Notes under the pieces: model-generated | What the model was told of the DNA's origin: nothing | Database searches by the model: none | Seen by the model: the letters and a program-made list of their open reading frames with translations, nothing else | Assembly (NCBI GenBank): GCA_963612735.1 | Contig: CAVDWX010000044.1 | Location: 1 to 8,009 of the forward strand | Source of the DNA: CAVDWX01 sp963612735 | GTDB taxonomy: Bacteria; Bacillota_I; Bacilli_A; RFN20; CAG-826 | DNA length: 8,009 bases | Direction of reading: 5' to 3' | Shown: piece by piece, positions 1 to 6,552 of the stretch | Layout: every line of letters starts with the position of its first letter | Position numbering within the stretch: the first letter of the stretch is position 1 | Position numbers and translations under genes: made by a program

Positions 1-3
1 GTG

Positions 4-39
4 TCCAGGAATATAATAGATGCCTATTATACAACTGGA
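4..39. repeat. Two-part inverted repeat downstream of tRNA-Ala
   Basis: An outer 5-bp stem (4-8 with 35-39) and an inner 8-bp stem (12-19 with 24-31, loop ATGC) are separated by a symmetrical 3-by-3 internal loop. A competing small hairpin, GGAG-TTCGT-CTCC at 37-49, shares bases with the outer stem. No T run follows on either strand, so this is not an evident intrinsic terminator, and it does not fold as a tRNA. The window edge cuts the context. It may be part of a structured RNA or a binding site; function unknown. Confidence 0.35.
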
Positions 40-57
40 GTTCGTCTCCTTACCATT

Positions 58-133
58 TGGTGGACCTGAAGGGGATCGAACCCTCTACCTCCTCCATGCC
101 ATGGAGGCGCTCTCCCAGGTGAGCTACAGGCCC
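58..133 (-). tRNA. tRNA-Ala, anticodon GGC (reads GCC/GCU)
   Basis: A 76-nt cloverleaf: acceptor GGGCCTG with CAGGTCC, which contains the G3-U70 wobble pair that marks alanine tRNAs; D arm GCTC/GAGC; anticodon stem CCTCC/GGAGG with loop ATGGCAT; 5-nt variable loop; T arm GAGGG/CCCTT with loop TTCGATC. Discriminator A73 and an encoded CCA end the gene. The A32-U38 combination flanking the anticodon loop is the known peculiarity of bacterial tRNA-Ala(GGC). It is the last gene on the minus strand in this window and may be transcribed with tRNA-Arg or from the promoter candidate at 148-175. Confidence 0.96.
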
Positions 134-139
134 AGAACC

Positions 140-182
140 TTTATGATTTTATAATATCTATAGAGATAATATCAATCATAAA
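140..182. repeat. AT-rich dyad between the two tRNA genes
   Basis: A 9-bp perfect inverted repeat (140-148 with 174-182) encloses 25 nt that contain a second small hairpin (TATCT at 155-159 with AGATA at 164-168). In a tRNA-Arg/tRNA-Ala co-transcript it would form a two-level stem-loop that could guide trimming. It also overlaps the promoter-like hexamers proposed for tRNA-Ala. Either role is inference. Confidence 0.4.
148..175 (-). promoter_or_regulatory. Putative promoter for tRNA-Ala
   Basis: Minus strand TTGATA (175-170), 16-nt spacer, TATAAA (153-148), each 5 of 6 against the consensus. The -10 ends 14 nt before the first tRNA base, leaving room for a start about 7 nt upstream of the mature 5' end. 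The spacer is nearly all A/T, so chance matches are a real risk. Confidence 0.4.
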
Positions 183-211
183 ATAACGAAAAAGCATTCT
201 AATTATTATTT

Positions 212-288
212 TGGCGCGCCTGAGACGATTCGAACGTCCGACTTTCACCTTAGGAGGGTGACACTCTATCCAACTGAGTTACAGGCGC
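212..288 (-). tRNA. tRNA-Arg, anticodon CCU (reads AGG)
   Basis: A 77-nt cloverleaf folds by eye: acceptor GCGCCTG with CAGGCGC, D arm ACTC/GAGT, anticodon stem TCACC/GGTGA with loop CTCCTAA, 5-nt variable loop, T arm GGACG/CGTCT (one G-U) with loop TTCGAAT. The anticodon is CCU, with T33 before it. A20 in the D loop and discriminator G73 fit arginine identity. CCA is encoded. It begins 11 nt after the galE stop, so it is either co-transcribed with galE or served by a promoter inside the galE end; the best pair I see there, TTGGCA and TATTAA, has a poor 19-nt spacer. Confidence 0.96.
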
Positions 289-299
289 GTAATGAATAA

Positions 300-1310
300 T
301 TAATATCCATTAGGATTCCTTTTTTGCCAATTCCAGGAATCTAAACAACATGTGAATATATCTCTTTTAGCTTTAAATCCCATTTCTTTAAAAGCCTTGG
401 ATGGATCTGCATAATTTTCATCGACATCTCCAGGCCTTCTATCCACAATGATATAAGGAATTTTTACATTATTAGCTTTTTCAAAATTATGAACTAGTTC
501 TAAAACCGAAGTTCCTCTTCCGGTTCCAAGATTATAAATAACTAAGCCAGGATTAGATTCTAATTTATGTAAAGCAGCGATATGTCCATCCGCTAGGTCA
601 AGGACATGGATATAATCTCTAACACCTGTCCCATCAACGGTATGATAATCAGATCCATAAACATATAATTTATCTCTTTTTCCCACTGCTACTTGAGTGA
701 TGTAAGGCATTAAATTATTAGGAATGCCATTAGGATCTTCACCCATTAAACCACTTGGATGAGCGCCGATTGGATTGAAATAACGGAGAATAGCGATATT
801 AAAATCTTTATGACTTAATGCAAAATCTTTAAGTAATAATTCAATTTGATATTTGCTTTCACCGTATGGATTAGTGCATCCACCCACAGGATCATCTTCA
901 TTAATTGGAACATGTTTGGGTACGCCGTACACAGTTGCACTGCTAGAAAACACTAAATTACGAACCTTAAATTCTTCCATTACTTGGAGCAAAACCTTAG
1001 TACTACCAATGTTATTCGAAAAATATAAATCAGGTTTTTTAACGGATTCAGCAACCGATTTTAATCCCGCAAAATGAATAACACCATCGATATTTTCATT
1101 TTTAAAAACTTCTCTTAATTTATCGATATCTCTTACATCAAATTCATAAAATGTAGAAGATACACCGGTAATAGTTTTAATTCTATTTAAGACTTCTTTT
1201 TTGGAATTGCATAAATTATCAACAATGACAACCTGATATCCATTTTCAATCAAATCAACAACAGTATGAGAACCAATAAATCCAGTTCCACCAGTCACCA
1301 AAATAGCCAT
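300..1310 (-). CDS. galE: UDP-glucose 4-epimerase GalE
   Basis: Cytoplasmic NAD+-dependent short-chain dehydrogenase-type epimerase that interconverts UDP-glucose and UDP-galactose, for galactose use (Leloir pathway) and for cell-surface glycans. 336 residues, against 338 in E. coli. Rossmann signature TGGTGFIG at 6-13; Asp31-Asn32 after the second strand bind the NAD ribose; the active site Ser124 (FSSSATVYG), Tyr149 and Lys153 (YGESK) falls on the same numbers as in E. coli GalE. RRPGD at 291-295 and the terminal WNWQKRNPNGY are family hallmarks. The residue matching E. coli Tyr299, which limits pocket size, is Asn299 here, so acetylated UDP-sugars may also fit; this is inference. The start lies 4 nt after gatB. 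No other galactose gene is in the window, so a glycan-supply role is at least as likely as catabolism. The TAA stop is only 11 nt before tRNA-Arg and no terminator lies between. Confidence 0.95.
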   Translation of the reverse strand: MAILVTGGTGFIGSHTVVDLIENGYQVVIVDNLCNSKKEVLNRIKTITGVSSTFYEFDVRDIDKLREVFKNENIDGVIHFAGLKSVAESVKKPDLYFSNNIGSTKVLLQVMEEFKVRNLVFSSSATVYGVPKHVPINEDDPVGGCTNPYGESKYQIELLLKDFALSHKDFNIAILRYFNPIGAHPSGLMGEDPNGIPNNLMPYITQVAVGKRDKLYVYGSDYHTVDGTGVRDYIHVLDLADGHIAALHKLESNPGLVIYNLGTGRGTSVLELVHNFEKANNVKIPYIIVDRRPGDVDENYADPSKAFKEMGFKAKRDIFTCCLDSWNWQKRNPNGY

Positions 1311-1314
1311 TGTC

Positions 1315-2739
1315 TTATCTCCTTTTTAATTGTTCTATTACTAATCTCGAAGTTAAACTTGGATTAGCTTTTCCGTGCGTTAATTTCATGATTTGACCAA
1401 TCAAATATGATAAAGCTCTATCTTTTCCAATTTTATAATCAATGATGGATTGTTCGTTATTATCTAAAACTTCATTAATAATCTTAAGTAAAGATTCCTC
1501 ATCAGAAATTAAAGAAGTGCCCATTTCTTTAATAATATCCTCAGGATTTCTTTTATCTTCAAACATTTTAACAAATATTTCGCGCGCTTGTTTATTAGAG
1601 ACTTTTCCGCCTTCAATTAAAAGTACTAATTTGGCTAATCGTTCTGGGCTGATGCTAAATTCTTTAATGGAGATGCCTTCTTTATTTAATACTGCTTGAA
1701 TATCGCCAATTATCCAGTTAGCAATAAGTTTCGCGGAAGCACCAAATTTAAGAGCTTCATCAAAATAATTAGAAACATCCTTATTAGAAATGAGCAAATT
1801 GGAATCATATTCCGATAAACCAATTTCTTTATATCTAATTAATTTAGAATCCGCTAATTCGTTAGAAGTCATAATCGCATTATTAATAAAATCATCACTT
1901 AATTTAATAGGAGGAATATTTGGTTCAACAAAATATTTATAATCAACAGCGTCAGTTTTTACTCTCATTAAGACTGTTTCTTTACTAGCTTCATCAAATC
2001 TTCGAGTTTCTTGACACACTTTTCCACCAGTTAAAATAAGAAGTTGTTGACGTGCAATTTCAAAATCGATAGCTTTTTGAATATTAGCTAAGCTATTGAG
2101 ATTTTTAATTTCCACTTTTGTGCCAAAAATTAAAGAGCCTTTTTCTCGAATGGAAACATTGACATCACATCTTAATGACCCTTCTTCCATTCTTCCATCA
2201 GAGACATCTAAGAAAGTAACAATAGAACGAATCTTTTCAACATATTTCATCGCTTCTTCACCATTTCTAATTTCAGGTTTAGAAACGATTTCAATTAAAG
2301 GTATGCCTGCACGATTATAATCGAGTAAAGAGCAATCCCATGAGTGAAGTTGTTTACAAGTATCTTCTTCCATATGGAGTCGTTCAATATGGATAACCTT
2401 ATGGCCATCCGCTGTATCAATTTCTAAATATCCTTCTTTACCAATCGGCCTAAATTGTTGAGTGATTTGATAGCCTTTTGGTAGGTCACTATAAAAATAA
2501 TTCTTACGGTCAAAATATAAAGTATGGTCAATCTCCATATGGAGGGCATGACAAACTCTAATTGCGTTAATTACTGCTTGCTTATTAACAACAGGTAAAG
2601 TGCCGGGAAAAGCTAAATCAAGAGGAACCGTATTCGTATTTGGTTCATCTCCATATTCCACTCTTCCACATGAAAACATTTTTGATTTAGTTTTCATCTC
2701 AACATGTATTTCTAATCCAATAACTGCTTCAAATTCCAT
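1315..2739 (-). CDS. gatB: Asp/Glu-tRNA amidotransferase subunit GatB
   Basis: Subunit that binds the misacylated tRNA, activates the side-chain carboxylate with ATP and completes the amidation with ammonia from GatA. 474 residues, full length. Visible blocks: GLEIHVEM at 8-15, EPNTNT at 32-37, FDRKNYFYSDLPKGYQI at 76-92, RLHMEED at 120-126, RAGIPLIEIVS at 143-153, MEEGSLRCDVNVS at 184-196, KVEIKNLNS at 208-216, ETRRFDE at 244-250; then the helical and YqeY-like tail with DNNEQS (426-431), GQIMK (448-452) and HGKANP (455-460). The CPVC-type cysteines found after NTN in some GatB proteins are absent (VPLDLAFPG instead), as in S. aureus GatB as I remember it, so that zinc site is probably missing. 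ATG overlaps the gatA TAA; an AGGAG at 2747-2751 is 7 nt upstream. Confidence 0.97.
   Translation of the reverse strand: MEFEAVIGLEIHVEMKTKSKMFSCGRVEYGDEPNTNTVPLDLAFPGTLPVVNKQAVINAIRVCHALHMEIDHTLYFDRKNYFYSDLPKGYQITQQFRPIGKEGYLEIDTADGHKVIHIERLHMEEDTCKQLHSWDCSLLDYNRAGIPLIEIVSKPEIRNGEEAMKYVEKIRSIVTFLDVSDGRMEEGSLRCDVNVSIREKGSLIFGTKVEIKNLNSLANIQKAIDFEIARQQLLILTGGKVCQETRRFDEASKETVLMRVKTDAVDYKYFVEPNIPPIKLSDDFINNAIMTSNELADSKLIRYKEIGLSEYDSNLLISNKDVSNYFDEALKFGASAKLIANWIIGDIQAVLNKEGISIKEFSISPERLAKLVLLIEGGKVSNKQAREIFVKMFEDKRNPEDIIKEMGTSLISDEESLLKIINEVLDNNEQSIIDYKIGKDRALSYLIGQIMKLTHGKANPSLTSRLVIEQLKRR
1319..1323 (-). promoter_or_regulatory. Ribosome binding site of galE inside the gatB end
   Basis: AGGAG on the minus strand, 8 nt before the galE ATG, formed by the last two arginine codons of gatB (AGG AGA) just ahead of its TAA. 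This makes galE translation depend on, or be coupled to, gatB translation and argues that galE belongs to the gatCAB transcript. Confidence 0.75.
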
Positions 2740-4202
2740 TATTTTTCTCCTTTTTTAGAAGAAAGGTTTCTTAAATTTGTATGCTCTTCTAATTTATATG
2801 CGATATTAAATATGAGCGATTCTTCAAATGCCCGACCTGTCAAATTAGCGCCAAAAGGTAATCCTTTAGAGAAACCAATGGGCAATGTTAAAGAGGGCAA
2901 ACCTCCCATATTTCCAATAGCTAAATAATTGTCTGCGATTAAATATTCATTCGATAATTTATTCGAGCTTCCTTCATGCACTTTAGGAGCACTAGTTGGA
3001 GAAGCTGGACAATAAATAGCGTCGTAATCTTTTAAAATTTTATTAGTTTCATTAACGATGAGGCGTCTCGCTTTTTGAGCTCTTAAAAACAAATCATGTT
3101 GATTTTCACTTAATAAAGAAAAACTACCGATGACAAATCTTCTTTTAATCAAAGATGAAAATCCGTTAGTGCGTGATAATGACATCACTTCTTCATAACT
3201 ATTTCCTTTATAGCGCGGACCAAATTTAATGCCGTCAAGATTAGCATTATTGCTCGTCGCCTCGGCACAAGAAATGACAATATATGTTGGATAAATAGTT
3301 TTTAATAGATTGATATCGAAAGAGACAATATCAACAATAGCGCCTTCTTCTTTAAGATATTGTAATGATTTATTAAACCCATCCAAAATTTCTTTATCGC
3401 TAATGGAATCTATTATTTCTTTAATAACAGCAATCTTTTTGCTTTTAATTGAATCACTAATATGTAAAGAGTAATCTTCCACTTCTTTAAAGGAAGAGGA
3501 AGCATCTTTATCATCTCTACCAGCAAGTAAATTTAAAGACAGAGCGGAATCTAATACACTTCTTGCAAAATATGCAACATGATCTAAAGAAGTAGCAAAA
3601 GGAAATAAACCGAACCGGGATATTCTTCCCCAGCTTGGTTTAAAACCCACTAAACCAGCATAAGAAGCAGGTTTTCTAACAGAGTCACCGGTATCACTAC
3701 CTAAAGCAAAAGGAACGATATTAGAACAAACTGCAATCGCACTTCCACATGAAGAACCACCAATTAGATGTTCATGATTCTTATCCCAAGGATTATAGGA
3801 AATACCTCTATGACCGGTAGTTCCCGTTCCACCCATAGCTAATTCATCAAGAGTGGATTTACCAATAAGAATTGCTCCATCATTAATTAATCTAGTGACA
3901 ACTTCGGCGTTATAAACAGGGACATATCCTTCTAAAATATTACTGCTTCCGGTGGTTGCAATTCCTTTAGTGGAAAAATTATCTTTTACAACAATAGGAA
4001 TACCATAGAATAAATTATTTATCTTGCTTTCATCTAATTTTGATGCAGCTTCAAGCGCCTCTTTTTCTAAGATGCATTCAAAAGCATTATTAGTATCTTC
4101 TTTACATCTATTTAGTGCTTCTTTAACTAACTCTAAAGGCGTAATTTCATGATGAAGAAGAGCGTTATGAATTTCATTAAGAGTTAAATCTAAAATTGAC
4201 AT
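2739..4202 (-). CDS. gatA: Asp/Glu-tRNA amidotransferase subunit GatA (amidase)
   Basis: Amidase-signature subunit that hydrolyses glutamine and sends ammonia through the complex to GatB, converting Glu-tRNA(Gln) (and possibly Asp-tRNA(Asn)) to the amide. 487 residues, normal length. The Lys/cis-Ser/Ser triad can be placed at Lys73 (GIPIVVKD), Ser150 (first Ser of GGSSCGS) and Ser174 (TGDSVRKP); the 24-residue gap between the serines is the family value. The gap from Lys73 to Ser150 is 77 against 75 in S. aureus GatA as I recall it, because of a slightly longer NPWDKNHEHLIGG loop. Odd points: Cys152 stands where Gly or Ser is usual, Asp173 where Gly is common before the nucleophile, and Lys177 where Gln is usual in many Bacillota. 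All catalytic residues are present, so I call it active. It overlaps gatC and gatB by one base each. Its ribosome binding site (AAAGGTGG, 4210-4217) lies in the gatC end. Confidence 0.96.
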   Translation of the reverse strand: MSILDLTLNEIHNALLHHEITPLELVKEALNRCKEDTNNAFECILEKEALEAASKLDESKINNLFYGIPIVVKDNFSTKGIATTGSSNILEGYVPVYNAEVVTRLINDGAILIGKSTLDELAMGGTGTTGHRGISYNPWDKNHEHLIGGSSCGSAIAVCSNIVPFALGSDTGDSVRKPASYAGLVGFKPSWGRISRFGLFPFATSLDHVAYFARSVLDSALSLNLLAGRDDKDASSSFKEVEDYSLHISDSIKSKKIAVIKEIIDSISDKEILDGFNKSLQYLKEEGAIVDIVSFDINLLKTIYPTYIVISCAEATSNNANLDGIKFGPRYKGNSYEEVMSLSRTNGFSSLIKRRFVIGSFSLLSENQHDLFLRAQKARRLIVNETNKILKDYDAIYCPASPTSAPKVHEGSSNKLSNEYLIADNYLAIGNMGGLPSLTLPIGFSKGLPFGANLTGRAFEESLIFNIAYKLEEHTNLRNLSSKKGEK

Positions 4203-4498
4203 TATCCCACCACCTTTGGCAAACGAATTTGCCCTTCAATGACATCTTTAGCGTTCCCTAAGGCTTCTTCTTGAGTTAGTTGTTCGCCAACCACATCTTC
4301 TCTTAAATAAGTGTTAGTGCAATCAAACGGGAAAGTCATCGGTTCTACTTCATCAACACCTGGAATTAAGGAAATGAGCTCCATTTGTTTTGTTAATATT
4401 TCAAATTCATCTAAAAGAGTATCGTATTCCTCTTCCGACATATCAAACAATAATTTATGAGCGGATTCTTTTAATATCTCTTTATTAACTTTAATCAT
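4202..4498 (-). CDS. gatC: Asp/Glu-tRNA amidotransferase subunit GatC
   Basis: Small non-catalytic subunit of GatCAB; in known structures it wraps around GatA and contacts GatB, holding the complex together. The 98-residue length is normal. The pattern is typical of the family: an N-terminal helical part (LLFDMSEEEYDTLLDEFE, about 17-34), then IPGVDEVEPM and FPF leading to the conserved LREDVV at about 65-70, then QEEALGNAKDVIEGQIRLPKVV at the C-terminus. The ATG at 4498 has a GAAGG site about 10 nt upstream, somewhat far but acceptable. The TAA stop overlaps the gatA start by one base (TAATG), so GatC and GatA are probably translationally coupled. It is the first gene after the proposed promoter at 4524-4551. 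Confidence 0.95.
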   Translation of the reverse strand: MIKVNKEILKESAHKLLFDMSEEEYDTLLDEFEILTKQMELISLIPGVDEVEPMTFPFDCTNTYLREDVVGEQLTQEEALGNAKDVIEGQIRLPKVVG

Positions 4499-4523
4499 AA
4501 TCTATCTACCTTCAATGACATGT

Positions 4524-4551
4524 ATTGTATCAAATTATCTATTTATTTCAA
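4524..4551 (-). promoter_or_regulatory. Putative sigma-70/sigma-A promoter for gatCAB-galE
   Basis: Minus strand TTGAAA (4551-4546), 16-nt spacer, TACAAT (4529-4524): each hexamer matches the consensus at 5 of 6 positions. It lies in the only sizeable gap between protein genes. A start near 4517 would leave a leader of about 20 nt carrying the gatC ribosome binding site. The AT-rich context makes chance matches common, and read-through from ligA is also possible. Confidence 0.5.
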
Positions 4552-4562
4552 TAAATCGATAA
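4535..4562. repeat. Imperfect 13-bp inverted repeat after ligA
   Basis: Arms 4535-4547 and 4550-4562 are complementary at 12 of 13 positions (the mismatch is 4540 with 4557), around a 2-nt centre. The dyad sits just after the ligA stop and covers the -35 element of the proposed gatC promoter. Read as minus-strand RNA it is a weak AT-only hairpin followed by only a short T stretch, so it is at best a poor terminator. As DNA it could be an operator. Function not known. Confidence 0.4.
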
Positions 4563-4565
4563 GTT

Positions 4566-6551
4566 CTATTTAATTAGAGCAAGGAATTCATCCTCACTTA
4601 AAACACTAATTCCTAAACTGGTAGCTTTATCTAATTTAGACCCCGCGTCGTTTCCTGCAATAAGAGTATCAGTGGCCTTAGAAACAGAAGAAGTAACCTT
4701 AGCGCCTAAATTTTCTAAAAGTTCAGTAGCCTCTTTTCTTCCCATTGAATTTAGCGTCCCAGTTAAGACCACGGTTTTCCCAGAAAAATAAGAATTCGCC
4801 GCTGAGGAAGAAGAACCTAAATAAGTAAAATTAAGTCCGTGTTCTTTTAAAGAATTAATGAGAGTAAGATGGTTTTCATCTTTAAAATATGAATATATCG
4901 AATTAGCGACAATCGGACCAACATCGTTTAGTTCTATTAATTCTTCATAACTAGCATTCATCAAGTTATCGATATTATGATATTTTTTAGCTAAGACTTT
5001 AGCCATCTTATTGCCAACTTCTTTAATGCCTAATCCAAACAAAACTCTCTCCAAAGAATTGGCTTTAGATTTATCAATCGCAGAAATGAGATTATCAACC
5101 GATTTATCCTTCCATCCATCTAAAGAAATAATTTCGTCGCGATGGTTCATCAAATCATATATCTCATCAATATTATGGAAAAAGCCTTGATTGAAGAATT
5201 GCTCCACTACTTTTTCTCCCATCCCTTCGATATCCATCGCGTCTTTACTAGCAAAATGAATAATGGATTCGATTTTTCGAGCTTCGCAATGAGGATTAAT
5301 GCAAAAATGCATAGCGTCTTTCTTAATTAAAGGAGCTCCACATACAGGACAAGTTGAAATCATGTTATAAGGGATTTCTAAACCAGTCCTTCTTTCTTTA
5401 ACGACTCTCACAACTTCTGGAATGACATCTCCCGCTTTTCTTAAAACCACATAATCCCCTTTCATCAATCCTTTTTCTTTGATGAAATCCTCATTATGTA
5501 ATGTAGCACGTTGCACTAAGGAACCAGCAACACGAACAGGTTCTAAAACGGCATTGGGAGTAATCTTACCAGTTCTTCCAACCGTATAAACAATATCTAA
5601 TAATTTAGTAACTACTTCTTCTGGAGGAAATTTATAGGCAATAGCCCAACGAGGAGTTTTCGCTGTATATCCTAATTTATCATACAAAGACATATCATCG
5701 ACTTTAATCACAATACCATCGATATCATAGCTAAGGTTAGGTCGCTTTTCGCTATATTCCTTTATATAATCTAAAACCTCATCAATGCCTTGACATAATC
5801 TTCTTTCTGGGTTTGTTTTAAATCCCAACTTAGTAGCGAAATTTAAAGCTTCGGAATGATATCTTATTCCTAGTTCCGAAGCATTGACCAAATAATACCA
5901 ATAAGCATCTAATCCTCTTGATGCAGCGATAGAAGAATCGAGTTGACGAATAGATCCCGCTGCGGCGTTTCTAGCATTAGCAAAAAGAGGTTCTCCACTG
6001 ATTTTACGCATTTCATTGAGCTTTTGTAGGGATTTTTTAGGCATAAAGACTTCTCCGCGAATTTCAAAATCTCCACTATAATCAATATGAGAAGGAATGG
6101 ATTTAATAGTAATAACGTTGCTTGTTACATCTTCTCCAATACTTCCGTCTCCTCTAGTCGCAGCGTATAAAAGTTTGCCGTTATAAACAAGCGACATCCC
6201 AAGGCCATCTATTTTCATTTCAGCCATATATGTAATCTTATCGAGTCCAGTAATTTCGCGTACTTTTCGATCGAAGTCTCTTAAATCTGATTCATTAAAA
6301 GCATTGGCTAAAGATAACATCATACGTTTATGAGTAATCTTATTAAATTCATCCTGAACCAATCCTCCCACTCTTTGTGATGGAGAAAGTGGTGAAAGAA
6401 ATTCTGGATGTTCTTTTTCTAAAAGCATCAATTCTTGCATTAAGCGGTCATATTCAGCATCGCTCACACTAGAATTATCTAAGACATAATATTCATAATT
6501 ATATTTTTCTAATAATGTTGTCAATTCATCAATTCTTTTTTTAATATCCAT
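4566..6551 (-). CDS. ligA: NAD+-dependent DNA ligase LigA
   Basis: Seals nicks in duplex DNA using NAD+, joining Okazaki fragments and finishing repair; essential in most bacteria. With the ATG at 6551 the protein has 661 residues, the usual family length. Domains in order: Ia NAD+-binding part (about 1-70, YNYEYYVLD and SDAEYDRLM); adenylation domain with the nucleophile Lys113 in KIDG (113-116), RGDG 133-136, EIRGEV 163-168, DGIVIKV 278-284 and AYKF around Lys307; OB fold about 315-390; four-cysteine zinc site Cys401, Cys404, Cys417, Cys422; helix-hairpin-helix region about 425-575; BRCT domain about 587-661. A GTG at 6560 would add three residues and overlap pcrA by 8 nt, but it lies inside the GAGGTGAT ribosome binding site that serves the ATG, so I reject it. 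The stop is TAG. No strong terminator follows; the next gene, gatC, is separated by a 67-nt gap carrying a promoter candidate. Confidence 0.97.
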   Translation of the reverse strand: MDIKKRIDELTTLLEKYNYEYYVLDNSSVSDAEYDRLMQELMLLEKEHPEFLSPLSPSQRVGGLVQDEFNKITHKRMMLSLANAFNESDLRDFDRKVREITGLDKITYMAEMKIDGLGMSLVYNGKLLYAATRGDGSIGEDVTSNVITIKSIPSHIDYSGDFEIRGEVFMPKKSLQKLNEMRKISGEPLFANARNAAAGSIRQLDSSIAASRGLDAYWYYLVNASELGIRYHSEALNFATKLGFKTNPERRLCQGIDEVLDYIKEYSEKRPNLSYDIDGIVIKVDDMSLYDKLGYTAKTPRWAIAYKFPPEEVVTKLLDIVYTVGRTGKITPNAVLEPVRVAGSLVQRATLHNEDFIKEKGLMKGDYVVLRKAGDVIPEVVRVVKERRTGLEIPYNMISTCPVCGAPLIKKDAMHFCINPHCEARKIESIIHFASKDAMDIEGMGEKVVEQFFNQGFFHNIDEIYDLMNHRDEIISLDGWKDKSVDNLISAIDKSKANSLERVLFGLGIKEVGNKMAKVLAKKYHNIDNLMNASYEELIELNDVGPIVANSIYSYFKDENHLTLINSLKEHGLNFTYLGSSSSAANSYFSGKTVVLTGTLNSMGRKEATELLENLGAKVTSSVSKATDTLIAGNDAGSKLDKATSLGISVLSEDEFLALIK

Positions 6552-6552
6552 C

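Noticed and set aside
1..57. A third tRNA or a tmRNA end beside tRNA-Ala
   Set aside because: The GGAGTTCGTCTCC stretch resembles a T arm, but no 5-bp T stem with a 7-nt loop, D arm or acceptor stem can be formed on either strand.
212..288. tRNA-Arg as an attachment site for an integrated element
   Set aside because: No integrase gene, no repeat of the tRNA 3' end and no change in gene type occurs in the window.
853..1077. Plus-strand open frame of 74 codons inside galE
   Set aside because: It lies wholly opposite a well-supported galE, has no recognisable domain, and its composition is what the complement of the coding strand gives.
1442..2320. Plus-strand open frames at 1442-1699 and 2096-2320 inside gatB
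   Set aside because: Both are antisense to conserved GatB blocks and show no family features; treated as shadows.
4535..4562. Intrinsic terminator of ligA
   Set aside because: The stem is A/T only with a 2-nt centre and no proper T run after it; kept only as a dyad of unknown role.
5142..5330. Plus-strand open frame of 62 codons inside ligA
   Set aside because: Antisense to the LigA zinc-site and helix-hairpin-helix coding region, with no independent evidence.
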